Numbered from the stretch's first letter, positions 1 to 8,710 are shown. The stretch is DNA of 64,000 nt from Variovorax jilinensis (GCF_030316885.1 NZ_JASZYQ010000012.1:19808-83807); one strand, 5' to 3'. Notes: generated by a model from the sequence alone, not told the origin. Numbers and translations: made by a program.

Positions 1-342
1 CTCATCGGTATCAATGAGCTTGGCGTGCGCCGCGCAGCACCAGATACCGTTCTCAAATGCGCCTCTGGCCCCCTTGGACAGCGTTGAGTCGTATCGACGA
101 GCTCCAGGCCCTGCTGCGGCAGCAGTAATATGAGCCGCTGCACCTGTTCTAGCCGAAGCCGCTCCGGACTTTTCTTTGCTGGGGCCAATCGTGCTTTTGT
201 CGCACCCGGGGAAGGAGCATCGGTCCCCGGCCTGCTCACGCAGCTGTTTCTTCACCGCGGCGCTGAAATCGTCTCGCGCAGAGTGCGTCTTGGTCGATTT
301 CTTTGCTGGCGGCTTGACCTGTGCTTTTGGTTGGTTTGGCAT
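1..342 (-). CDS. HNH-type zinc-binding protein, N-terminal part (runs off left edge)
   Basis: Open reading frame of 114 codons from an ATG at 342 that continues past the left edge. The first ~25 residues are Lys/Pro/Ala-rich and probably disordered. They are followed by CSFPGC (Cys42, Cys47), an AAHI segment (His71), RRYD and then a WCCAAHAKLID block (Cys103, His106). This order of Cys, AAHI, RRYD and C-x2-H-x-K-L-I-D is the pattern I know from HNH-like proteins often annotated as hypothetical or HNH endonuclease. The C-terminus, where further domains would lie, is outside the window, so nuclease activity cannot be judged. The next recognisable gene start to the right (415) is divergent. No clear ribosome-binding site precedes the ATG. 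It sits in a stretch of nuclease-like genes, which would fit a defence or mobile-element role (inference). Confidence 0.7.
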   Translation of the reverse strand, partial: MPNQPKAQVKPPAKKSTKTHSARDDFSAAVKKQLREQAGDRCSFPGCDKSTIGPSKEKSGAASARTGAAAHITAAAAGPGARRYDSTLSKGARGAFENGIWCCAAHAKLIDTDE

Positions 343-414
343 GCGGAATCGTACTTGGTTCGGCGATTCGTAGATCGTATGTGCAGCTCGACGTTGCTCA
401 GAGGAGAAAAAAGG

Positions 415-744
415 ATGAGCCAAATTGATGTCGGCGCCAACGCGCGCGTCGCGGTGCTTGTTGATTGCGACAAGACCACGCCGGAGGTTCTTGAACATGC
501 GCTGCGTGCAGTCATCACGGTTGCCGAGGACCTAGGCTGCGAGCGCTCGGTCGTCAAAAGGCCATGCCGCCGGACTCAGAGAGCCTACTCGCGCGGTACG
601 CAGCGGCGGGCATCACATTGATCCCCAACCATTGCCCTGAATTGTGGAAAGCGAAGGATGGCGCGAGACCGGCCGCCTGTACCTGATTCGGCCCAAAGCC
701 AAACTGCCAAGCGCCGATAGCTGGAGGGTCTTTCCTGCGGCCTG
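415..744 (+). pseudogene. decayed NYN-type (LabA/DUF88-like) RNase gene remnant
   Basis: An ATG at 415 follows a strong AGGAGA ribosome-binding site and encodes ARVAVLVDCDKTTPEVLEHALRAV. This closely matches the first strand and helix of NYN-domain proteins, with the Asp pair of the active site. The match stops after about 30 residues; the frame runs on to 621 without the other NYN motifs. Further protein-like sequence appears in a second frame (562-684) and then a third (about 645-744), so the region reads as a mosaic broken by frameshifts. An alternative is a short functional truncated peptide, which I consider unlikely. Confidence 0.45.
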
Positions 745-1054
745 AAGCCGCTGCGATGAACAAGGAGTCCGATCGTCCATGCAAGCCCATCCACCCTTCC
801 CGCTTGTCCCCGTGTTTGGGCATCGCTGCGCACTAACAAACTAAGTCCTCGTCTGATGCTCGTCGATGTCTGCAGGCTGCGGTAGACCGCTCTGCAACAG
901 CCCCTGCGGCCAAACGTTCTCGCCAGTGACCGGCAGGAACGGGCCATCAACGCAGCTCTCAGGCACGCCGGACTTCCGTTCTAGGCTGGTTACAGCCACC
1001 CAACAACTTTAGTCTTTTAGGAGTGACCATTGTATGACCCGATAGACCCCGGAT
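745..1054. other. non-coding stretch, no recognisable gene
   Basis: Only short overlapping frames without family resemblance or ribosome-binding sites. It probably continues the decay seen at 415-744. Confidence 0.4.
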
Positions 1055-1465
1055 TCACGTTTGATCGAGGAACCTAAGCATCTCGGCCTTCATGTCCTCC
1101 AGCGTGATTCGCATGCGTTTCATCGACTCCTTCGAGATGGGGTCGATCCGCTGGCTAAAGTCGCTCCAATAGTCCGCCTTGAGGTACATGCGGTAGGCAA
1201 GGTCCTGGTCAAACTTGTATACCGCTGCCGATGCATTGCTCCAAAGCTTGTCAAGTGACTTGCTTCCTACCCCCGCCTTGTTCCCTGCTAGGTAGTCCTC
1301 GGTTGCTGCAATTGCGATGTAGATCGTCCTTGCCACTGCCCGTTTTGGATGATCCCCTCCCCCATCGGGCGCTTGGACTTCGCTAGTGAAGATCTTACGA
1401 ACTTCCACCGCAACCTGCACGAACGTTAGTGCCAACTGAGCGACGACCAATGGGTCCGGGTTCAT
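1055..1465 (-). CDS. hypothetical protein, 136 residues
   Basis: I do not recognise a family. Start chosen at the second of two adjacent ATGs (1468 and 1465), because an AGAGG ribosome-binding site lies five bases before it; a longer frame begins at 1573 but has no such site. The N-terminus (MNPDPLVVAQLALTFVQVAVEVRKIF) is an amphipathic or weakly hydrophobic helix. The rest is charged and helical, with no Cys or His clusters suggesting metal binding and no clear signal peptide. It is transcribed toward the left, opposite to the broken NYN gene. The protease gene at 1604-2803 lies upstream on the same strand, 138 bases away, so co-transcription is possible but not shown. Confidence 0.5.
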   Translation of the reverse strand: MNPDPLVVAQLALTFVQVAVEVRKIFTSEVQAPDGGGDHPKRAVARTIYIAIAATEDYLAGNKAGVGSKSLDKLWSNASAAVYKFDQDLAYRMYLKADYWSDFSQRIDPISKESMKRMRITLEDMKAEMLRFLDQT

Positions 1466-1603
1466 CATTGCCTCTTTCGCTTGTGAAGTCCGGTGTCCAA
1501 TGGTGGCAGCCGAGACCTGATGCGCTTTTGCCGAATAGTGAAGGCCGAGGTGGTCGATTTCTGTCAATCGCACCGCGAACTCAGGTCTGCCTAGTGGTGC
1601 AGC

Positions 1604-2803
1604 TCAATTGGAGCATCTCACCAGGTTCGTGAAAGGCTTCGCAACGTCCGCCACATCCGCCGTCGAAAGCGCCCGCCCCATTGGGGCCGAGCCGTACTTG
1701 ACACCATTTGCATTCAGAAAACCACGAAGCGCGTCCAGTGAAATCGCGAAATTGAGGTTCTGGGGAAGATCCCCCGTAACTGCCGCAAACTTCAGGCCAA
1801 GCTTGCTCACAACGACGCCGATCACGTTTCCGCTCTGATCGAGCACCGGTCCTCCGCTGTTGCCCGGTTGAACGGCCGCCGAGATCTGGATAAACCGAGT
1901 ATCACTTCCCATTCCAGAAAGCGCCGTGACGTTCCCCGCGGTCACTTGCGGTCCGTCACCAAGGATGCCCGCGAATGGGAATCCCAAAACGGTGACTGGT
2001 TCCCCCTGCCGCAAACGGCCGTCTCGCAGGCGAGCAACGCCTGGCTGCGAAACCGTCTCGAGTAGTGCAAGGTCATTCGTCTTGTCGATGGCCCGCACCT
2101 TGGCAACTCCCCGGTCGTCCACGTTGATTGACTTGCAGCCATTCACCACGTGCGCGTTGGTGACCAAATACTTGTCGGTGACGGCGAAACCCGAGCCGGT
2201 TGTAGGCCCTTCTGAAGTCGCCGGTGGCTTAGCTGCCGGCGCCTTCGCAGCGGGTGCCGCCGGCTGGAACGCTGTGGGCGCCTGGTAAAGGTAGGGATTC
2301 GGGTCTACGCTCACGCCTTTGCGACGCACTTCAAAGTGAAGTTTCACCCGATCCGCGTCGGTGCTGCCCATCCGCCCGATGGTCTGCCCCTGCGCAACCG
2401 CCTCCCCTTCCCGGACCAAGAGCGCGTCGTTATGCGCGTAAGCTGTGAGGTACACATCGTCGTGCTTCACGATGACCAGATTGCCGTAGCCGCGCAGCCC
2501 AGCCCCCGCGTATACGACTCGCCCATCGCCTGCAGCTACAACGGGGTCCCCCCGTTTGCCAGCGAAATCAACACCCTTGTTCCTCTGTCCGTCGAACCCA
2601 GCAATGATTGGTCCGGTCGAGGGCAGACCAAACGCTCGATCGACCGGAGCGCCAGCGGCGCTGGGCTGAGGTTGCACCGGGCGCGGTGCCTCTGATACCC
2701 GAGGTGGCGCAACACAGGCCGTGAGAGCGAGAGCCGACGCCAATGCGAGTGAAGCTGGCCCTGCGCCAAAGCGCCCCCGCCCGGGTGTTTGGTGTTGACT
2801 CAT
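1604..2803 (-). CDS. lipoprotein with degenerate LytM (M23) domain fused to trypsin-like serine protease
   Basis: A 399-residue lipoprotein. The signal peptide ends in an LTAC lipobox with Cys30. Residues ~65-172 form a LytM/NlpD-like domain. Two zinc ligands are changed: HxxxD is N76-KGV-D80, and HxH is K154-L-H156 in KLHFEVR. It is therefore probably non-catalytic, as in NlpD, which activates cell-wall amidases. After a Pro/Ala-rich linker (~175-200) comes an S1-family protease domain with an apparently complete triad: His218 in VTNAHVV, Asp244 in NDLALLE, Ser316 in QPGNSGGP. Start taken at the ATG that begins the lipoprotein signal; a longer in-frame start at 2947 would bury it. The protein should sit at the outer or inner membrane facing the periplasm. 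One reading is septal or cell-wall recognition coupled to proteolysis. The domain calls are firm and the role is inference. Confidence 0.85.
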   Translation of the reverse strand: MSQHQTPGRGRFGAGPASLALASALALTACVAPPRVSEAPRPVQPQPSAAGAPVDRAFGLPSTGPIIAGFDGQRNKGVDFAGKRGDPVVAAGDGRVVYAGAGLRGYGNLVIVKHDDVYLTAYAHNDALLVREGEAVAQGQTIGRMGSTDADRVKLHFEVRRKGVSVDPNPYLYQAPTAFQPAAPAAKAPAAKPPATSEGPTTGSGFAVTDKYLVTNAHVVNGCKSINVDDRGVAKVRAIDKTNDLALLETVSQPGVARLRDGRLRQGEPVTVLGFPFAGILGDGPQVTAGNVTALSGMGSDTRFIQISAAVQPGNSGGPVLDQSGNVIGVVVSKLGLKFAAVTGDLPQNLNFAISLDALRGFLNANGVKYGSAPMGRALSTADVADVAKPFTNLVRCSN

Positions 2804-3341
2804 GACATGGCCCTGGTGTAGCGAATCCGGCGATCGTACCGCCTTGGGGACCTTGTTGCTAAGCGGCAAAGCGACTGCTTGCCGTCTTCGCCGTACGAGT
2901 GTTGAATGACAGCCAAGTCGCCGAGCTTTGACGCGACGATGCGGCATAGACCATCAGCTTCGTTTTCAACGCAACGGGACTTGATGTTCAATTTTGGCAA
3001 CGACTTGGTTTTATGCGCATGCTGATCGCCAACATCACCGTACTGGCGCGGCGCCATGGAGCGTTTCATCGCGCCAATACATCGAATCTTTGCGCCGCCC
3101 GATATCAACTCTGCGAACAGGTCAAAGAGCACCGTTACCCATCGCGAACCGCAGATTGTCTAGATGGAGGCGCAAGGCGTACCCAAGACCAGCATCGCTG
3201 AGACTCTCGGCATCTCGCGCGCGGGGGTCTAGGCGTGGCCGGCAACTTGCGCCTTCCGTGCGGTATTGCTCGATTGCTCTGTCGTTGGGCGGCATCGCAA
3301 CAAGCTCTGCGGGCAGAATCGCGCGAACTAACGGATCGCAA
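2804..3341. other. gap with a possible resolvase-tail remnant
   Basis: No intact gene. At 3164-3232 on the plus strand a short frame reads MEAQGVPKTSIAETLGISRAGV and then stops. This resembles the C-terminal helix-turn-helix of serine resolvases/invertases (alternating 'IA..LGISRA'). It would be a mobile-element scar; the match is short and could be chance. Confidence 0.3.
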
Positions 3342-4205
3342 ATGGCCCGCCGCAAGAAATGCAGTCCTGTTGAAGACCTGATCGACTTGGTCGCTTTGCT
3401 TCCCTGGTACATGGGCGTCGTGCTCGCCGTCCTTGGCTACCTTGTCCTTCATCGAATAGCAGAAGCGCCTTTGTTGGCGCTCAAGCCTGGTGAAGTCAGC
3501 GGTGCGATGGTGGGAGCGGTCTGGCGCGGTCTGGCGTCGGCTGGCCAATTCGTTGTTCCGCTCGTATGCGTGGCCGGCGCAGCAATTTCGGCCTGGCGGC
3601 GCCACATGCGTAGGTCGTTGATCGACAGCGCGACGCGTTCCACAGCCCCCGACGTCCTGGACGGGATGAGCTGGCGCGAATTTGAGATCCTCGTGGGAGA
3701 GGGATTCCGCTCGCAGGGCTACAGCGTCGCAGAAAACTTCAAGGGTGGCCCGGACGACGGCGTCGATCTGGTCCTGCGCAGGAGCGGCGAGCTGTACCTG
3801 GTGCAGTGCAAGCAATGGCGCGCGTTCAAGGTCGGCGTGCCCGTGGTGCGGGAGCTGTACGGCGTCATGGCCGCGAGGGGCGTGGCGGGTGGGTTTGTCG
3901 TTACCTCCGGTCGATTCACCTCGGAGGCCGAAGAATTCGCCAGCGGGCGCAACGTCCAGTTGATCGATGGTCCGCAGCTTCATAGGCTGCTCAAACAGGC
4001 CAGGGGCGCTTCCAGCGCAAAACACGCCGAGCCTGCTGGCGCTGCGACGGGGGCCACAGATCAGGCGTCCAGCACGACGAAGGCAGCGCCAAGCTGTCCG
4101 AGGTGCACGCAGACAATGGTCCGACGTACCGCAAAAAAAGGTGCGAACGCGGGCCATGACTTCTGGGGCTGCGCGGACTACCCCCGTTGCCGCGGCACCG
4201 CCTGA
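3342..4205 (+). CDS. membrane-anchored Mrr-type restriction endonuclease with C-terminal topoisomerase zinc finger
   Basis: A 287-residue protein with three parts. Two hydrophobic segments (~22-38 and ~66-85) give a membrane hairpin. A Mrr/restriction-endonuclease-like domain follows (~108-215), with GMSWREFE, GPDDGVDLVL (Asp142) and LVQCKQW (Gln155-x-Lys157), the D...QxK catalytic pattern of Mrr proteins. The C-terminal C4 zinc ribbon of topoisomerase-I type has Cys252, Cys255, Cys277 and Cys283. The start is the ATG of MARRKK; the longer frame from 2994 is low-complexity Arg/Ser sequence and was rejected. The PIN-like gene starts two bases after the stop, so the pair is very probably co-transcribed. 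Membrane-tethered Mrr proteins with zinc ribbons are common and mostly uncharacterised; a role in degrading modified or foreign DNA is inferred from the family. Confidence 0.85.
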   Translation: MARRKKCSPVEDLIDLVALLPWYMGVVLAVLGYLVLHRIAEAPLLALKPGEVSGAMVGAVWRGLASAGQFVVPLVCVAGAAISAWRRHMRRSLIDSATRSTAPDVLDGMSWREFEILVGEGFRSQGYSVAENFKGGPDDGVDLVLRRSGELYLVQCKQWRAFKVGVPVVRELYGVMAARGVAGGFVVTSGRFTSEAEEFASGRNVQLIDGPQLHRLLKQARGASSAKHAEPAGAATGATDQASSTTKAAPSCPRCTQTMVRRTAKKGANAGHDFWGCADYPRCRGTA

Positions 4206-4207
4206 GC

Positions 4208-4957
4208 ATGACGGCCGGCGTCCATTTGCTGGTGGATCTGGAGAACGTGCAGCCATCTCCGAAAGAGGCGGAAGGATGGCTTGGCGACGCGGGACAGGCG
4301 TGGATTTTCTACGGCCCGCACCAGCTCAAGCGCAAGGCCGGCTTCGAGCGCGAAAGCCCCCGATCGACGCTCATTCCGATTTCACGCACCGGTGCGAACT
4401 CGCTGGACTTTCACCTGGTGTTCTATCTCGGGTATTTGGCGGCGAAGCATCCCAACTGCAAGTTCGTCGTTCTCGCGAAGGACACCGGCTACGGTCCACC
4501 GCTCGTGCATGCACGGACGCTTGCCTTTTCGGTCCGGCGCATGAGCGCCCTGCCCGCCCTAGCGTCTTCATCCAGCGCCCCATCGAAGACGCCGAAAGTC
4601 GTGGCGGCCAAGGCAAGCAAGCCTGCCGATGCGCCCAGGAAGGCATCGGTGCCGAGTGCGAAGCCCGCGAAGGCTGGTGAGACCGCAGTCGCCAAGAAGA
4701 GTGCGCCGCTCTCGGAACAGCTCCCCGCAAGGAAGAAGACGAAGGAGAAGCTCCCGATCGCGATGTACCGGGATCTCCTGAAGGAGCTCGAGACGCACCG
4801 GCCGAAGAGCATGTCGGCGCTCGAGCGGCATATCCAGACGAAATTTGGGCCCTCACCGGTGCCCCATAAGGTGCAGCTGCTCATCGATCACCTCCTGACC
4901 AGCGACGTGATTCACGTGGCGAACAGCAAACTCGGCTACGGTCCTGCGAAGACCTGA
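4208..4957 (+). CDS. PIN/NYN-like putative ribonuclease with basic linker and C-terminal helical domain
   Basis: 249 residues, starting two bases after the Mrr-like gene; the ATG at 4208 was chosen over an overlapping start at 4187. Residues 1-115 look like a PIN-like nuclease: HLLVDLENV (Asp10), SLDFHLVFYLG (Asp67) and FVVLAKDTGY (Asp92) give the three acidic positions expected in this fold. Residues ~125-185 are Lys/Ala/Pro-rich and probably disordered. The last ~65 residues (YRDLLKELETHRP to the end) look like a small winged-helix or OST-HTH-type RNA-binding module, but I am not certain of that. The tight coupling to a membrane Mrr nuclease suggests a two-gene nucleic-acid-cleaving unit (inference). 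The stop codon lies inside the first copy of a 27-base tandem repeat. Confidence 0.75.
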   Translation: MTAGVHLLVDLENVQPSPKEAEGWLGDAGQAWIFYGPHQLKRKAGFERESPRSTLIPISRTGANSLDFHLVFYLGYLAAKHPNCKFVVLAKDTGYGPPLVHARTLAFSVRRMSALPALASSSSAPSKTPKVVAAKASKPADAPRKASVPSAKPAKAGETAVAKKSAPLSEQLPARKKTKEKLPIAMYRDLLKELETHRPKSMSALERHIQTKFGPSPVPHKVQLLIDHLLTSDVIHVANSKLGYGPAKT

Positions 4958-4998
4958 GCTCGATCCAGGCGAGCGAAGACCTGAGCTCGATCCAGGCG
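4946..4998 (+). repeat. two tandem copies of a 27-base unit over a gene end
   Basis: Copies at 4946-4972 and 4973-4998 are identical over 26 bases (GCGAAGACCTGAGCTCGATC...). The first copy supplies the last codons and TGA of the PIN-like gene. It looks like a recent slippage duplication. Confidence 0.9.
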
Positions 4999-5040
4999 GG
5001 GTTTGAGGATCAGGCATGGGATCGACCCTCTCCAGGACAA

Positions 5041-7413
5041 CTAGAAGAGCGCTTGCTGCGAAGTCGTCAGCGCGCTGAAACTCTCCCCCAGGGGCTGGAG
5101 GATCGCATCGGCGATCGGCTGGAGTTGCTTGCTCAGATAGTGTTCGTAGTCGATCGGGGACTGGCGCGCTTCCATGGGCTCCGGCCCGTTCACGGTCATG
5201 ACGTACCGGATCCAGCCCCCGTTCTGGTACTGCCTGGGCCTCTGAACGCGATCGTTGTGTTCGTCCGCAATGCGGGCGGCGCGAACTTGCGGCGGCACGT
5301 TGACTTGATAGGCATCGAGCCGATGGCGAAGGCGTTTGCGGTAGATGAGCAGGTCGTCCATCGTGCCCGCGAGCGTCGCCTGCGCGAAGTCGGTTACGAA
5401 CGCCTGGTACGGCTCGTCGTGGAAGACGCGTGAAAGCAGCCCCTCCTGGAACTGTCGCGCCAAAGGGGTCCAATCGCTGCGGGCCATCTCGAGCCCGCGG
5501 TAGATCATCTCCTCGTTCCCCTTGGCATCCATGCTCAGGCCGGCGTAGCGTTTCTTGCTGCCCACCTCCGAACCTCGAATGGTGGGCATGAAGAACTTCT
5601 TGTAGTGCGTGTCGAACTCGATCTCGAGGTGGTTGTCCAGGCCCTGTTCCTCGCGAAGGGTTCGCGTCCACCAGGCATTGATGTCTTTCACCAGATTGGC
5701 GGCGATGGCATGCGCTTCCTCGTTGCCGTGGGCGCGCTTGAGCCAGATGAAAATGGAGTCGGTGTCCCCGTAGATGGCCTCGAACCCCCGCTTCTCTACG
5801 AATGCCCGTGTGAGCTTCATCATCTCGTGGCCGCGCAAGGTCACGGCGGACACGACCTCGGGATTGAAGAAACGGCAGTCGGCCGCGCCGAGCACCCCGG
5901 CGAACGAGTTCATGAGCAACTTCAGGGCTTGCGACAAGGGCTCATTCCTGACTCGCTTGGCTTCGTCCCGGGCGCGCCAGAGGGTGGTGACGATTTCGGG
6001 CAGGCAATGCGTTTCGCGCGAGAAGACGGTGCCTCCAGGGCCCTGGACGACCTGGGTGGGGTCCTGGGCCTTGGCACCCTCGACGAAGCCCACCGGGTCC
6101 ACGAGGAAGGTTCGAATGATCGAAGGGTAAAGGCTCTTGTAGTCGAGCACCACGACGGAGTCGTAGAACCCCGGCTTCGAGTCCATCACGTAACCGCCGG
6201 GAAAGGCCTTGCTGGCAATCTCGCCGACGTTCGGCGCGACGTATCCGAGCCGATGCATCCGCGGCAGGTAGTGATGGCTGAACGCAGCGATGGAGCCGCC
6301 GAAGTGGTCCGCCTGCAGGCCTGTGGTCTGGGCCCGCTCCAGCACGAATGGCAGCAGCTGCGCCTTCTCGAAGATGCGCAGCACCAGCTCACAGTCGCGG
6401 ATGTTGTAGGTGGCCAGGGCGGGCCTGTCCTCCTGGTAGCGGCGCTCGATCTCCGCCATCTTGTCGTAGTCGTCGCCGATCGCCTTGCCTTCGCCGAGCA
6501 GCGTCTGGGAAACGGTCTCGAGGCTGAAGGACGCAAAACTCCAGACCGCGGCCTTGAGCGCATCGATGCCGTCGATGATCACGCGGCCGGGCGTCGGTGC
6601 AAACAGGTAGCCCTGCTTGCCCGGGTGCGTGCGCCACTCGATCGGTCGGCGCTCCCGCCCCAGAAGGAGTTGCAGCCCGCAGTCGTCGGCCGTCTTCTGA
6701 AGCACCCGGAGATCGAACTGGATGACGTTCCAGCCGATGAGGAGGTCGGGGTCGTTCCCCTCGAACCAGTCGTTCAGCCGCTCGATCATGTGTCTGCGGG
6801 TCGGGCAGTAGATGAGCTCGAAGCCCAGGGACTCCCCCGGCTCACGCGGTGGTTCGCCCAGCATGAAGACAACACGCTCACCTGTGCCGTCCAGCGCGAT
6901 GGAGTAGAGCTCCTCGTGCTGGCTGGTTTCGATGTCCAGGGACACCACCGTCAGCGTCGGGCGGTAGTCGGGCGCAGGCTTCAGCTTGCAATCGACGATG
7001 TGGGAGCCGTCCCTCTTCCCCCCTTCCACCAGGACGCCAGCGGTGAGGAACCGCTCCATGAGGTAGCGGTCGTGGGGGCGCACGTCGGCTTCGAGCACGC
7101 GAATCCCTTGGGGCTGGAGCGCGCGCGCCAACTGGCCCAGTTGGCGGAAATGCTTCGCATAGACACCGAAGACCGCTGACTGCTGGAACGTCTTGAGTTC
7201 GAGCGCGTCAACCCGCAGACCGGGCATGCTTGCTATCTGCGCGTCAACGGCGGGCCTGTGGACGGTTTCGACGAAGGCCACCGAGATCTGGGACGTCAAA
7301 AGCACCTTCATGGGACCGGCGTCCGTTGCCAGCCAGTACTCGATTTCGGTACCGGTCGGGGCGTCGCGCCAGCGGCGTGTGAGGATGAATCCCTTGAGTT
7401 CGGGGGATGGCAT
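5041..7413 (-). CDS. polB: DNA polymerase II (family B)
   Basis: 790 residues, close to the 783 of E. coli Pol II, and similar along its length. The exonuclease domain has SLDIETS (Exo I). The polymerase domain has LDYKSLYPSI (motif A), ALKLLMNSFAGVLG (motif B) and IYGDTDS (motif C), then the Pol II-typical GSKKRYAGL, YRKRLR and YEHYLSKQLQP. Start at the ATG of MPSPELKGF; the 100-residue upstream extension lacks similarity and is rich in Arg/Gly. Pol II is a cytoplasmic repair and translesion polymerase with 3'-5' proofreading, SOS-induced in E. coli. I see no obvious LexA box here. Many betaproteobacteria carry polB as a solitary gene, as here. Confidence 0.95.
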   Translation of the reverse strand: MPSPELKGFILTRRWRDAPTGTEIEYWLATDAGPMKVLLTSQISVAFVETVHRPAVDAQIASMPGLRVDALELKTFQQSAVFGVYAKHFRQLGQLARALQPQGIRVLEADVRPHDRYLMERFLTAGVLVEGGKRDGSHIVDCKLKPAPDYRPTLTVVSLDIETSQHEELYSIALDGTGERVVFMLGEPPREPGESLGFELIYCPTRRHMIERLNDWFEGNDPDLLIGWNVIQFDLRVLQKTADDCGLQLLLGRERRPIEWRTHPGKQGYLFAPTPGRVIIDGIDALKAAVWSFASFSLETVSQTLLGEGKAIGDDYDKMAEIERRYQEDRPALATYNIRDCELVLRIFEKAQLLPFVLERAQTTGLQADHFGGSIAAFSHHYLPRMHRLGYVAPNVGEIASKAFPGGYVMDSKPGFYDSVVVLDYKSLYPSIIRTFLVDPVGFVEGAKAQDPTQVVQGPGGTVFSRETHCLPEIVTTLWRARDEAKRVRNEPLSQALKLLMNSFAGVLGAADCRFFNPEVVSAVTLRGHEMMKLTRAFVEKRGFEAIYGDTDSIFIWLKRAHGNEEAHAIAANLVKDINAWWTRTLREEQGLDNHLEIEFDTHYKKFFMPTIRGSEVGSKKRYAGLSMDAKGNEEMIYRGLEMARSDWTPLARQFQEGLLSRVFHDEPYQAFVTDFAQATLAGTMDDLLIYRKRLRHRLDAYQVNVPPQVRAARIADEHNDRVQRPRQYQNGGWIRYVMTVNGPEPMEARQSPIDYEHYLSKQLQPIADAILQPLGESFSALTTSQQALF

Positions 7414-7906
7414 AGGAGCCTGGAGGATCGGGAGGGCTGGGCGAGAGGCTGGGGGAGTGGAGATTTTCGCCGGGTATTGTTCGCTGTCCGACTCCAGGAT
7501 CCACCGGGGCAGCCCCACGCCGCCTTCGCGCTGGGCACGGAGGGAACCTCGAGGTACTCGCACAACCGCGCCGGCTAGATCAAGTGGACCTCTAGGGACG
7601 GCCCGGCGTTCTAAATCGACGGCATCGTGGAACCCTACCTTCGCGATGAAGACGCCATGCGGGAGGCGCAGGCCTCCAAGATTGGGCGCCGCCAAATTCC
7701 TGCCGACAAGCACATCGCCAAGGCGTCATTGACCCTGCAGAGGATGCCGCCGGCCCAAGCGAAGACACCCGCTGCCATACCGCCAGAGCTGCTCGCGGAC
7801 CTGAACGCAAAGTCAGTTTTCAAGGGCCATGCGACTTTGTTCCTCGCGCTCAACGGGAGCTCCGTCAACAATTCAAGTTCATGAAAAGCAATGGAGACGT
7901 TGGATC
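7414..7906 (+). pseudogene. gap containing a possible decayed gene (about 7564-7884)
   Basis: A plus-strand frame reads IKWTSRDGPAF, stop, IDGIVEPYLRDEDAMREAQ and continues to 7884, with in-frame stops near 7576 and 7612. The amino-acid make-up is protein-like but I recognise no family. The rest of the gap upstream of polB shows nothing. Confidence 0.25.
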
Positions 7907-8710
7907 GTGCCTGGGAATACAAAGAGTCTGGAATTGAGGCGCGGTAGCGTCGCCGTCATCGCAGCTGCATTGGCGATGAGCGGCTGCAGCACCATGGTCA
8001 CATACTCGGGGAAGGCGAACACTCCTGTCCAGACCATCAAGTACACGCAGGGCGTGGGGAGCCTGATCGAGAAGAACGAGGTGCAGGAGATCTTCATGTA
8101 CCCGACATTCAAGATGCAGGGCCCAGCGATGCCGACCTTTACCATCGGCTATGCGAACAACGCTCGCGAGCCCGTCAACTTTACGACCGACAATGTCAAA
8201 GCGTACTTCCGCGGCCAGCCTGTGCCGATCTATACCTACACGGAACGCGTCGCAGAAATCAAAAGCGAAAAGCAGAGCAAGCAGATCGCACTCGCCATTG
8301 CTGGTGGACTAGCTGCCGGAGCGGCTGCCTATGGCGCATCCCATCGAACGTACCAATCGAACTACAACGGCTATGTGGCGGGCCGTGGCGGGGTGACGAC
8401 GTTCTACGGAGCGAACACCGTTCGGGTCTATGACCCTCTGGCGGGTATTGTCGCCGGCGCTGCCGTGGGTGGCGCGACCGGCTTGGGGATCCAGCAACTC
8501 GAGTTCAATGCGCAGAATCAGGAGCAGGCGGCCAATTCGATACTGCAGGCAAATACTGTGGATCCTCTCCACATGGTATCGGGCGAACTGATCCTGAAGG
8601 GGTGCTGCGATCCGTATGCGCAGTCCAACGACACGATCCGATTCGAGGTCACGGCGAACGGAAAGACATCGGTGTTTGAGTTCGATCGAACGAAAGTCAC
8701 ATCTCGGTAG
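7907..8710 (+). CDS. hypothetical lipoprotein with glycine-rich membrane-like segments
   Basis: 267 residues from a GTG at 7907, placed ten bases after a GGAG. This start yields a clean lipoprotein signal (LELRRGSVAVIAAALAMSGC, Cys27), whereas earlier in-frame starts bury the signal. Residues ~115-145 and ~175-200 contain short hydrophobic, Gly/Ala-rich stretches (IALAIAGGLAAGAAAYG and LAGIVAGAAVGGATGLG) separated by a Tyr/Asn/Gly-rich loop, somewhat like glycine-zipper lipoproteins. No catalytic motif is seen. It is transcribed alone, with the next gene convergent. Probably an outer-membrane lipoprotein; function unknown. Confidence 0.65.
   Translation: MPGNTKSLELRRGSVAVIAAALAMSGCSTMVTYSGKANTPVQTIKYTQGVGSLIEKNEVQEIFMYPTFKMQGPAMPTFTIGYANNAREPVNFTTDNVKAYFRGQPVPIYTYTERVAEIKSEKQSKQIALAIAGGLAAGAAAYGASHRTYQSNYNGYVAGRGGVTTFYGANTVRVYDPLAGIVAGAAVGGATGLGIQQLEFNAQNQEQAANSILQANTVDPLHMVSGELILKGCCDPYAQSNDTIRFEVTANGKTSVFEFDRTKVTSR

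Noticed and set aside
2994..3341. N-terminal extension of the Mrr-like protein
   Set aside because: Low-complexity Arg/Ser sequence; the membrane hairpin follows directly after the ATG at 3342.
5605..7179. Long plus-strand frame (524 codons) opposite polB
   Set aside because: Shadow of polB in GC-rich DNA: Arg/Gly/His-rich, no motifs, while the minus strand shows all family B polymerase motifs.
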